A stretch of 64,000 nucleotides of DNA, from contig NZ_RAZT01000022.1 in NCBI RefSeq assembly GCF_003626635.1, positions 1 to 64,000 of the forward strand, given 5' to 3'. The position numbers and the translations under genes are program-made. Under the pieces are notes generated by a model. That model was not told the DNA's origin and did not search any database. It saw nothing but the letters and a program-made list of their open reading frames with translations. Source of the stretch: Micromonospora musae. Its GTDB lineage: Bacteria > Actinomycetota > Actinomycetes > Mycobacteriales > Micromonosporaceae. The stretch's first letter is position 1, and each line of letters starts with the position of its first letter. Shown here piece by piece: positions 57,422 to 64,000 of this stretch.

Positions 57422-57658
57422 TCAGAGGTTGGTGACTTCGACCGCTCGGGCCGGGTAACCGTCTTGTCCCGGGACTTCGTAGTGGCATCGCACCTGCTGA
57501 CCCGGTGTCAGGCTCCGGAACTCGTTCGGCCCTGCGACGATGTGGCTGAAGTGCACCCACACCGTCAGGTCAACATGATCGAGGGCAACAACTCCCCACC
57601 CCTGATCGGCATGCCAGATCGTCACCACTCCGGTGTCCCGCAGGCCCTGATCACGCAC
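57422..57658 (-). CDS. Cold-shock-fold protein, divergent
   Basis: 78 residues: GVVTIWHADQGWGVVALDHV, LTVWVHFSHIVAGPNEFRSL, GQQVRCHYEVPGQDGYPARA. The strand order is a cold-shock domain, but the RNP1 position reads QGWGVV instead of KGFGFI and RNP2 is VWVHFSHI, so nucleic-acid contacts differ from CspA. GTG 57658 is chosen since a TACTCT box lies 7 bases upstream (leaderless); the frame is open further to 57793 without family character. Confidence 0.7.
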   Translation of the reverse strand: MRDQGLRDTGVVTIWHADQGWGVVALDHVDLTVWVHFSHIVAGPNEFRSLTPGQQVRCHYEVPGQDGYPARAVEVTNL

Positions 57659-57893
57659 AAGCGCCAGAGTATCGGCTCGATGGAGGTCGGCAGGGGGGGC
57701 ACTGACCCTCGACCAGGCACCGACTGAGAAGGCGCGCCGAGTGGTGCCCGAAGCGTCTGCCCGAGTGGTGTCCGTTCCACCTGTCGGAAACACTGAGAGG
57801 CCACCGGACGTCGACGTGATCGCCGGCGCCCAGTGGCCCCGCTAGCCGATTCGCTGATGGCCCGACGTCAGTCGGAACCTCTCGCCGTCAGCC

Positions 57894-58280
57894 TCAGACC
57901 TGGGTCTGGCCGGGACACCACACCCGGGATCCGTTGTCGTTCAGCCCGTCATCGCGGATCCAGCCCCGGGCCTTCGTCTGCACGCTGACCACGTAGGTCC
58001 AGGTGTCGAGCCCGTTGATGTCGAGGGCGTAGCAGTGGTAGTCGAGTGACTCGGACATGTACACGTCGCCGACGTCCAGGCAGCGGAGGCTGGAGCCGAC
58101 GCGCAGGTTCGCGGTGAAGACGGTGTGGTGGCCGCCGGTGGTGTCGAGGTCCGGCGGAGCCGCTCGTCCACAACTCCAGTGAGCCGAGGCGGGTGACGGG
58201 GCGACGAGTGCGCCGGTGGCGACGAGTGCGAACGCCGCTGCGGCGACCGTGAGGGGTCGACGGATAGCTCTCCTGCTCAA
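57894..58280 (-). CDS. Secreted hypothetical protein
   Basis: 128 residues. Signal peptide LTVAAAAFALVATGALVAPS, cleaved near ASA; the mature 95 residues have four Cys (WSCGRA, LRCLDV, YHCYAL, VWCPGQ) likely forming two disulfides, and SESLDYHCYALDINGLDTWT. No family named. TTG 58280 has AAGGAG 7 bases upstream. Divergent from the AhpD-like gene, across a region with an inverted-repeat operator candidate. Confidence 0.75.
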   Translation of the reverse strand: MSRRAIRRPLTVAAAAFALVATGALVAPSPASAHWSCGRAAPPDLDTTGGHHTVFTANLRVGSSLRCLDVGDVYMSESLDYHCYALDINGLDTWTYVVSVQTKARGWIRDDGLNDNGSRVWCPGQTQV

Positions 58281-58373
58281 CGCTTCTCCTTCGATACGAC
58301 GTAGGGACGCGGCCCTGTTGGCGCCGGCCCGGGCTGGACCGGGGTGGTCTATATATCGACCACCATGAAAGCT

Positions 58374-58395
58374 ATCGACACCTGTCAATGTCGAT
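58374..58395. promoter_or_regulatory. Inverted repeat upstream of the AhpD-like gene
   Basis: ATCGACA (58374-58380), 8 bases, TGTCGAT (58389-58395), exact. Another ATCGAC lies at 58355-58360 in an AT-rich stretch (ATATAT). Operator candidate for both divergent genes. Confidence 0.5.
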
Positions 58396-58518
58396 CATCG
58401 ATGTCGGGCGGTGGATCAGAAGGTCATCCCGAGGAGGCCCTCACGCGCAATCAGCGGGATGGTTCTGATGAGGCAGGTAGTTTCGCTGCGAGATCGCCGA
58501 CGCGACAGGAGCGACGAG

Positions 58519-59010
58519 ATGACCGATGTGAGTATCACCAAGCGGCGGGCCGACAGCTCGGCCAACGAGGACCTGACCAAGCTCGCCCGCCACGGCGCCG
58601 ACACCTTCGGCTATCAGGCTCACCTGCGTATCGACCGCCGGCTTGCCCAGCTCCTGCGCCTGCGGGTGTCTCAAATCAACAACTGCACCTACTGTCTCAA
58701 CCTCCACTACGAGGCGGCTCGCGACGCCGGCATCGCCCGACCGGTGATCGATACCCTGACCACCTGGTGGGAGACCGACTTCCACGACGACGCGGCCCGC
58801 GCTGCCCTCGCCTACACCGAGGCGCTCACTCGCGTCGCGGATGCGACCGTCGCCGACGATTTCGGTGCCCGGCACGACGCGCTCGCCGAGCACTTCTCCC
58901 AGGAGGAGATCCTCGAGATCATCGGGATCGTCATCAACATGAACGTCTGGACCCGACTCAAGATGGCCGAGGGTGCCGTCCCCGGTTTCGCCGAGCAGGC
59001 GAGGTCGTGA
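58519..59010 (+). CDS. Carboxymuconolactone decarboxylase / AhpD-like protein
   Basis: 163 residues. The thiol pair Cys56-x-x-Cys59 with His63 in NNCTYCLNLHYEAARDAG is the AhpD peroxidase site, and EILEIIGIVINMNVWTRLK the last conserved helix. Such proteins reduce peroxide or organic hydroperoxide through the thiols. ATG 58519 has GGAG upstream; the open frame extends upstream to 58411 without family character. An inverted repeat lies about 125 bases upstream. Confidence 0.9.
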   Translation: MTDVSITKRRADSSANEDLTKLARHGADTFGYQAHLRIDRRLAQLLRLRVSQINNCTYCLNLHYEAARDAGIARPVIDTLTTWWETDFHDDAARAALAYTEALTRVADATVADDFGARHDALAEHFSQEEILEIIGIVINMNVWTRLKMAEGAVPGFAEQARS

Positions 59011-59028
59011 ACCGGCTCACCTGCCAGG

Positions 59029-59254
59029 CCGGGTGAATGCCGCGAGCGACCAGCTCGCCGGGCTGCTGCCCGACGCCGAGCGAAGCGCGCTCGAGGACCA
59101 CGTGCCGGCCCAGGCCACGCTCTGCGAACTCGTCGGCGACGGCCATTGGCGGGTACGGGCGTCCTCAGTTGCCAGACGGCTGATACAACTTGCACCGGCC
59201 GAGCAGCCTGGGCCGCCGCGTTCCCGCCGACTACGAGGCACCCTGGCGGCCTGA
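59029..59254 (+). pseudogene. Possible alpha/beta-hydrolase C-terminal scrap
   Basis: The frame reads QLAGLLPDAERSALEDHVPA, resembling the last helix of small hydrolases (LPDAERRTLEGQDH). It is cut off from any core domain and lies in a 306-base gap between the AhpD-like gene and the next regulator. Confidence 0.25.
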
Positions 59255-59316
59255 CCACCACACCGATGGTGTCCGCCAACGCGGAGCGCGCTCAGACCAC
59301 AGGAGTGTCAGAACGT

Positions 59317-60324
59317 ATGGACGAAGCTGTAGGCAGCCTGTGGGCGGTAGCCGGTCTGGATCCACTCGCCGGGCGGGTGTTGGAGCACCTGGTGGCCGTG
59401 CGGTCGGCGGACGTCACCGACGTGGCGGCGGCGGTCGGGGTGTCCCTGGCGGAGGCGGAACAAGCACTACGGCACCTCGCGGACTCCGCACTGGTGCTGC
59501 AGATCGACGGCACGGCGCCGCGATGGGTGGCCGGCCCCCCGAGGTCGTCGCTCAGCGCCCTGCTGGCCCGGCGGCGAGCCGAACTGGCCCGCGTCGAGGG
59601 CCTCGTGGATCGGCTTCACGAGGTGTACGAGGCGGTGTCCGGGCCGCGCGTTGCGCACCTGGTGGAGGTGCTGGAGCGCGAGGATGAGGTGCCGGCGCGC
59701 TACGGTCAGCTGCTGAAGGGGAGTTCAGTTGAGGTGCTGCATCTGGCCAAGCCGCCGTACGTGACGGCCTCGCAGGCGTCCGTCGGGGAGTCGGCAGTGG
59801 CACCCGGGGTGCGGATGCGGTCGGTGTACGAGACGGAGGGCTTCACCGATGCAGTGTCGCTCAAGACGGCGCTGCGCGGGACGGGTCAGGGCGGGGAACT
59901 GCGGCTGGCGGCCCGGCTGCCGGTGAAGTTGGTGGTGTTCGACCGGGCGGCGGCTCTGCTGCCGGTGCGCGGGGACCGCCCGGCGGCGGGTTCATTGGTG
60001 GTGCACTCGCCCGCGCTGGTGGTGGCGCTGGTGGCGCTCTTCGAGAGCGTGTGGGAGCGCGCCGACCCGGTGTCGCTGGCGAGCCGACACGATGGGCCGG
60101 CCCCGGAGGGCAGTCCGACGATTGTGGAGCCGGACCTGCGTACACGGGAGATCCTGCACATGATGGCGACCGGGATGAAGGACGAGGCGATCGCCCGCGT
60201 GCTCAAGGTGAGCCGCCGTACCGTGCAGAAGCACGTGAGCGATGCGGGTTCCCTGCTCGGTGCCCGGACTCGGTTCCAAATCGCGCTGCTGGCGGCGGAG
60301 CGAGGGTGGCTGAAGAGTCGGTGA
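59317..60324 (+). CDS. LuxR-type regulator with N-terminal winged-helix (TrmB-like)
   Basis: 335 residues. The N-terminal DVTDVAAAVGVSLAEAEQAL is a TrmB-like winged helix, a central sugar-sensor-like region follows, and the C-terminal LRTREILHMMATGMKDEAIA, RVLKVSRRTVQKHVSDAGSL is a LuxR helix-turn-helix. This two-HTH layout is common in actinobacterial regulators of secondary metabolism. ATG 59317 is 11 bases after AGGAG; GTG 59305 is an alternative. A strong terminator follows. Confidence 0.82.
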   Translation: MDEAVGSLWAVAGLDPLAGRVLEHLVAVRSADVTDVAAAVGVSLAEAEQALRHLADSALVLQIDGTAPRWVAGPPRSSLSALLARRRAELARVEGLVDRLHEVYEAVSGPRVAHLVEVLEREDEVPARYGQLLKGSSVEVLHLAKPPYVTASQASVGESAVAPGVRMRSVYETEGFTDAVSLKTALRGTGQGGELRLAARLPVKLVVFDRAAALLPVRGDRPAAGSLVVHSPALVVALVALFESVWERADPVSLASRHDGPAPEGSPTIVEPDLRTREILHMMATGMKDEAIARVLKVSRRTVQKHVSDAGSLLGARTRFQIALLAAERGWLKSR

Positions 60325-60342
60325 GGACATATCCCGAACACA

Positions 60343-60388
60343 ACGACGCGCCGGGGCCTCTCAGAAGGAGGTCCCGGCGCGCCGTCGT
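60343..60388. terminator. Bidirectional terminator
   Basis: CGCGCCGGGGCCTC pairs with GAGGTCCCGGCGCG (14 bp, one wobble), flanked by ACGAC/GTCGT; loop TCAGAAG. Between the convergent regulator and M4 protease genes. Confidence 0.85.
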
Positions 60389-60412
60389 GCATGGCGTCTC
60401 CCTAGCCGGGGA

Positions 60413-63349
60413 TCACGCGCAGGACTTGGCTCCCTTCGCGTACGCCAAGCCGAAACCACCTGCCGACGAGTCCATGAAGATCACCTCGCGCCCCGCGCCA
60501 GCGGTTGCGAACATCTGCGCGCCCGGGCTGCAGGAGGCCGGGCCGACGTACTTTCCGTCGAACGTGTACTGCTTGAGCTTCGGGTTGAGTGCGTTGTCCG
60601 GGTAGCCGCCGGTGGAGAGCCAGAGGTCGTACGGGGCCTCCTCGGTGACGGTGAGCGTCGTGTCGGACAGCGTGAGGACGTCGGCGCGGATCGCCTGCGG
60701 CGAGTTCTCCTCGAAGAGCAGGTGGCTCGTGCGCGTGGCGAAGTCGAAGAGCCGTACGGAGTCGTTGAACGTCCCCTGGTTCCACTGACCGTCGACCAAC
60801 CTGCCGTAGTCCCGGTTGATGACCCAGGCGACGCCGGTGCCGGACACCTGGGGGTAGCTCATCGTCTCGGCACCGGGGTCACCGCCGGCGAAGGTCGTCT
60901 TCCCCGTCGCGAGGTCGTACACCTCGACACCCAGCGACCACCGGTTGCCGTCGGCGTCGGGCTGCGCGTAGTCCTCGTACCGGACGTAGGAGATCTTTCC
61001 GTTCTTGACGCTCGGTGCCGTCGCGTTCCCGACCCAGTCGGGGTGCGCGAGGGTGTGGACGGTCCGCGAGCGGCCCTGCAGGTAGCGCACGACGTCGCGG
61101 TAGCCCTGCTCCGGGTCGTACTGGCTCCACGTCACGACGGTGCCGTCGAAGCCCAGGCCGTTGATCCGGTACGGGGAGCGGTACAGCTCCTCCACGTAGC
61201 CGCCGCCGATGGGCGCCGACAGGATGCGGTCGGTCTCCCACGTCGGAGAGTTCTGGTCCGCCTCGATCGACAGCCACACGACCCGCTTGCCGTCGGTGTG
61301 CGGGAAGCTGTGCGGGTTCCCGTCGTTCGGGGAGATCCGGTACGGCGCGCCCTTGCCGTCGGTGCGGCCCACCCAGATCGACGTCGGCTCGGTGCGGTTC
61401 GCGTTCGACCGCGGTACGGCGAACCAGCCGCCGGCCATGCTCGCCGTCATGTCGACGTACATTCCGGTGTTGAGCCGGTCGACGAGGAGGTCGGTCTTCT
61501 TGCCGTAGAGGTTCGCCTTCCACTTCTCGGTGATCCCGCGCGAGTCGAACGCCGCCCGTACCACCTTGAGGTCCTTGTTGCTCAGCCCCGAGGACTTGGC
61601 GGAGGCGAGCACGGCCTCGCGGGCGTCCACGAAGTCGGACATGGGCGTGAGGTAGTCGGTGAGCGCCCGGTAGACGATCTTGTCGGCGACCGGGCCGCCG
61701 AACGCCTGACGCAGGTCCCACAGCGCCCCGGACACGATCGTCGAGTTGAGGTGCACGCCACCGTCGTCCATCTGCGGCGTGTCCATGAGGTGCTGGAAGT
61801 CCGCCGTGGTGGCGCCGTCGTCGAGATTGCGCAGGGCGCACCTGGTGGGCGCCAGGGTGCGGCAGAGGTCGCCGCCGATCAGGCTCGCCTCGGGGTCGGT
61901 CATCGGCGTGCCCGCCGCGTCGAGGTCGATGGCGTTGCCGAAGTAGTCGGCGATCGCCTCGTTGAGCGCGCCCGGCTGGCCGGCGTAGACGAGGCTGGCG
62001 GAGTTCTCCACCACACCGTGCGTCATCTCGTGGCCCACGACATCCGGGTCGGCGGCCAGCGGCAGGTACTCGTCGTCGCCGCTGCCGTACACCATCCGGG
62101 TGCCGTCCCAGTAGGCGTTGACCCACGGGTAGCCGCCGTAGGTGATGCCGACGATCGAGTTGATCGCCATGCCGTTGTCGTCCAGGCTGTTACGCCCGAG
62201 CTTCGTCTGGAACCACTCGAACACCTTCGCGGCGTCCCAGGCCGCGTCCACGGCGCCGGCGTCGGTGAGGTCCGCACCGAGCGTGCTCGACGGCGACGCG
62301 AACGGCCCGACGCCCTCGGGCAGTTGGCCGTCGAGCAGGTCGTAGTAGTCCCGGCCCCGGGCGTCCCAGGTGGTGATCGGCACCGTCCGGCCGTCCGGGA
62401 GGCTGTGGGTCTGGTCGATCATGAGGTACGAGTCCGTGTCGTCGGTCCGGACGAGCGGGACCGGCACGGTGGCGCCGTGCAGGCTCTTGCCCTCACCGAC
62501 GACCGGGGTCGTGCCGCTGCCCGACGCGGACGGCGCCGGCACGGTCCGTGGCGCGACGGCGGTCCCGCCGGCGGCCAGGGCGGCGGCCTGCTGCGCGGAG
62601 GCGAAGGACTTGATCCGGCTGACGCTGAGCAGCGTCACCCCGTTCGTCGCGCCCACGTACACATCGCGGAGCACGGGCTGGCCCGTGGCGACGTCCTTGC
62701 CCTTGACGAGCACGCGCCGCGCGAGCACGCCGGTGCCGGTCGGCATGACCACGAGCCCCTGGTCGGTGCCGGTGAGGTCGGCGCGGGCCGTGCCGGGCCG
62801 CGGCGCGCCGGCCACGACGGCGGCGCCGGGGTGCAGGCTCTTGCGTACGTCCTCGACAGCTCGGGCGATCGCGACGTCGGCGGGCATCGTCGGGCGCGTC
62901 GTGTCGACGTCGAGGTCGGTGAAGTAGCTGCCCGACGTGCCGGTCACCGCGCGCTTGCCGGCCTTCTTCTCCATGCGCACCACGTACTGGCCGCCGAACA
63001 CGGGCAGGCCCTTGTACTTCTGGTTGAGCCGGACCGTCTCCCGCTCGCCCCGGGTGTCGACGCCCGCCGTGGTGAGCGTGCCGGCCGGGTCGGCGATCTT
63101 GTAGCGGTCCTTGTGGCCCGTGAGGTGGGCCTTGGCGGCCTTGTCCGCTGCGATCGTGGCGTCGACCGGCTCGGCCAGGTCGTCCACGAGTGCAGGGGTG
63201 TCCGTAGCGGGTGCCACGGTGGCCGGGACCGACGCCTCCGCGTCCGTCGTAGTGCTCGCCGGCGCGGCGTTCGCGGCCTGGGCGGTGGTGCCGAGGAGGG
63301 CGGCCGCCGCCAGGATGGCGAGGGCGGGTGGTGCCTTGACTCTGCGCAT
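60413..63349 (-). CDS. Secreted M4 (thermolysin-type) metallopeptidase with C-terminal propeller
   Basis: 978 residues, twice the length of a typical M4 enzyme. Signal peptide LAILAAAALLGTTAQAANAA, an FTP/PepSY propeptide (GLPVFGGQYVVRMEKKAGKR), the M4 domain with zinc motif His440-EMT-His444 and ligand Glu464 in GALNEAIADYFG, and a C-terminal about 350 residues of short beta repeats (GKGAPYRISPNDGNPHSFPH, RVVWLSIEADQNSPTWETDR) like a propeller. It digests extracellular protein. ATG 63349 has AGGAG 6 bases upstream. Confidence 0.9.
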   Translation of the reverse strand: MRRVKAPPALAILAAAALLGTTAQAANAAPASTTTDAEASVPATVAPATDTPALVDDLAEPVDATIAADKAAKAHLTGHKDRYKIADPAGTLTTAGVDTRGERETVRLNQKYKGLPVFGGQYVVRMEKKAGKRAVTGTSGSYFTDLDVDTTRPTMPADVAIARAVEDVRKSLHPGAAVVAGAPRPGTARADLTGTDQGLVVMPTGTGVLARRVLVKGKDVATGQPVLRDVYVGATNGVTLLSVSRIKSFASAQQAAALAAGGTAVAPRTVPAPSASGSGTTPVVGEGKSLHGATVPVPLVRTDDTDSYLMIDQTHSLPDGRTVPITTWDARGRDYYDLLDGQLPEGVGPFASPSSTLGADLTDAGAVDAAWDAAKVFEWFQTKLGRNSLDDNGMAINSIVGITYGGYPWVNAYWDGTRMVYGSGDDEYLPLAADPDVVGHEMTHGVVENSASLVYAGQPGALNEAIADYFGNAIDLDAAGTPMTDPEASLIGGDLCRTLAPTRCALRNLDDGATTADFQHLMDTPQMDDGGVHLNSTIVSGALWDLRQAFGGPVADKIVYRALTDYLTPMSDFVDAREAVLASAKSSGLSNKDLKVVRAAFDSRGITEKWKANLYGKKTDLLVDRLNTGMYVDMTASMAGGWFAVPRSNANRTEPTSIWVGRTDGKGAPYRISPNDGNPHSFPHTDGKRVVWLSIEADQNSPTWETDRILSAPIGGGYVEELYRSPYRINGLGFDGTVVTWSQYDPEQGYRDVVRYLQGRSRTVHTLAHPDWVGNATAPSVKNGKISYVRYEDYAQPDADGNRWSLGVEVYDLATGKTTFAGGDPGAETMSYPQVSGTGVAWVINRDYGRLVDGQWNQGTFNDSVRLFDFATRTSHLLFEENSPQAIRADVLTLSDTTLTVTEEAPYDLWLSTGGYPDNALNPKLKQYTFDGKYVGPASCSPGAQMFATAGAGREVIFMDSSAGGFGLAYAKGAKSCA

Positions 63350-63653
63350 CTGTTGCTCCTGCAAGGTGGTCCAGCGCCCGGCCGACTCCTTGCGGCACGG
63401 GATTTGATCACCCTCACTGCGGTGTCGCCCCCGACACAAGGACCACTTTGCGCACCTGCACAAGTCGGAAGCTCGCCGAGGAGGGGCCGATCCGCACGGC
63501 GATGTAGGTCATGGCCGCCGGGCAGAGCAGCCTCCGGAGGTCTACGCGCCACCGCACGAGCGCCCTGCACGGGCAGTGGTGGCGGGAGATGGTCATGACC
63601 AGCCGTCCGGGCTTCCTTCCGGCAGGGTGGCGTTGGCCCTGGTCCGGCGACTT

Positions 63654-63695
63654 TCAACAGAAGTGTTGACAATCTTGTCGCCAGCCGCCTAGCGT
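63654..63695 (+). promoter_or_regulatory. Promoter with overlapping inverted repeat
   Basis: TTGACA (63666-63671), 18 bases, TAGCGT (63690-63695). TCAACA-GAAG-TGTTGA (63654-63669) is a perfect 6-4-6 inverted repeat that overlaps the -35 box, so it may be an operator. Confidence 0.6.
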
Positions 63696-63722
63696 CGGCG
63701 CAAGATCTGTTGGGGGTAAGCC

Positions 63723-63869
63723 ATGGAGAGGATCGCCAGCGGCGAAGTGGCCGGCCGACAGGCAGACCAGGTGTCGTTGTGCGAAGCGATCACCAAGCTC
63801 ATCGCGGGCCAGCGGCTGATCGAGGCCGATATGGCGACCACGCCCCGGACCTCCAGGCAGGCGAGCTGA
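63723..63869 (+). CDS. 48-residue ORF, start of an operon at the right edge
   Basis: ATG 63723 follows GGGGG 6 bases upstream and a good promoter. The product is MERIASGEVAGRQADQVSLC, then EAITKLIAGQRLIEADMATT and a short basic tail. Soluble, unknown family. It precedes the truncated gene at 63962 by 92 bases and is probably co-transcribed with it. Confidence 0.45.
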   Translation: MERIASGEVAGRQADQVSLCEAITKLIAGQRLIEADMATTPRTSRQAS

Positions 63870-63961
63870 CGCGGAGGCGGCGCTCCGGACCCACCTGAGC
63901 CGAGTTGGCCGCTGCCCCGACAAACGAGCGCCTGACCTTCCTACTAGAAGGAGATTTCCGC

Positions 63962-64000
63962 ATGAGGACTGTCGTCGTCACCGATCCACCGCGCGCCGAC
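63962..64000 (+). CDS. Start of a truncated gene at the window edge
   Basis: AGAAGGAG and ATG 63962 open MRTVVVTDPPRAD, cut by the right edge. Thirteen residues are too few for a family; a Rossmann-like first strand is possible. Confidence 0.6.
   Translation, partial: MRTVVVTDPPRAD

Noticed and set aside
60722..63598. A 958-codon plus-strand open frame
   Set aside because: Antisense shadow of the M4 protease, Val/Arg/Gly-rich with no motif.
1..64000. CRISPR arrays, tRNA or rRNA genes, prophage
   Set aside because: No regularly spaced repeats, no cloverleaf or rRNA sequence and no phage structural genes recognised by eye; a tRNAscan or CRISPR finder run would settle it.

Overview
The window is high-GC actinobacterial DNA. 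Third codon positions are almost all G or C, GTG and TTG starts are common, and several genes appear to be leaderless. Protein types such as DUF4193, FAAL/KAS III, TTT transporters, WYL and MmyB-like regulators and Tat-type signals fit a soil filamentous actinomycete. Micromonosporaceae is my best guess, as inference only. I see no rRNA, tRNA, CRISPR array or complete mobile element. The only insertion-sequence trace is the last 42 codons of an IS5-type transposase at the left edge.

Layout. 1-8.5 kb: IS remnant, a TROVE/VWA (Ro60-like) RNA-binding protein, a Cmx-type chloramphenicol efflux gene behind a possible attenuator, a TetR/SDR pair with two operator copies, DUF302, a patatin divergent from an MmyB-like regulator, and a Tat-exported M15-like peptidase. 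8.6-13.8 kb: a two-hairpin leader before a 32-residue membrane peptide, a serine hydrolase, a secreted CocE-type hydrolase and a PadR-DUF1048-DUF1048 operon with repeated operators. 13.8-26.6 kb: a glycan/carboxylate catabolic region with secreted GH97, a six-gene operon (GntR, TctC, TctB, TctA, BNR propeller enzyme, NAL/DapA-family aldolase) built with 4-base stop/start overlaps, a secreted X-Pro peptidase-like hydrolase and a second, secreted BNR enzyme. A palindrome with core ACTGTTAACAGT lies over the GntR promoter and recurs upstream of the secreted BNR gene, which suggests one regulon.

26.7-46.1 kb: GYD protein and uridine-kinase-like gene around a perfect 23-bp palindrome, a frameshifted small gene, transketolase, fatty-acid desaturase, a NarL-type two-component system, DUF1801, a TetR/aldo-keto reductase pair with two operators, SRPBCC, a PAF-acetylhydrolase-like lipase, sulfotransferase, GNAT, DUF1877, a membrane protein, a COG4315 lipoprotein divergent from a CHRD protein, a methyltransferase, a cold-shock protein and a DEAD-box helicase. 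46.1-64 kb: DUF4193, an FAD monooxygenase, PhoX-like DUF839, a HEAT-repeat protein, a frameshifted hypothetical gene, a FAAL C-terminal remnant overlapping KAS III, a WYL regulator divergent from an alpha/beta hydrolase, a cold-shock-fold protein, an AhpD-like protein, a LuxR-type regulator, a large M4 metalloprotease, and a promoter with a 48-residue ORF before a gene cut by the right edge.

The best candidate for an undescribed system is the 17.0-26.6 kb region: an exported propeller enzyme, a tripartite carboxylate transporter, a cytoplasmic paralogue of the propeller enzyme and an aldolase, tied together by one GntR-type operator. Both propellers lack a visible sialidase RIP motif, so the substrate could be sialic acid or another acidic sugar such as an unsaturated uronate. 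No function is proven here; all assignments come from motif recognition by eye.
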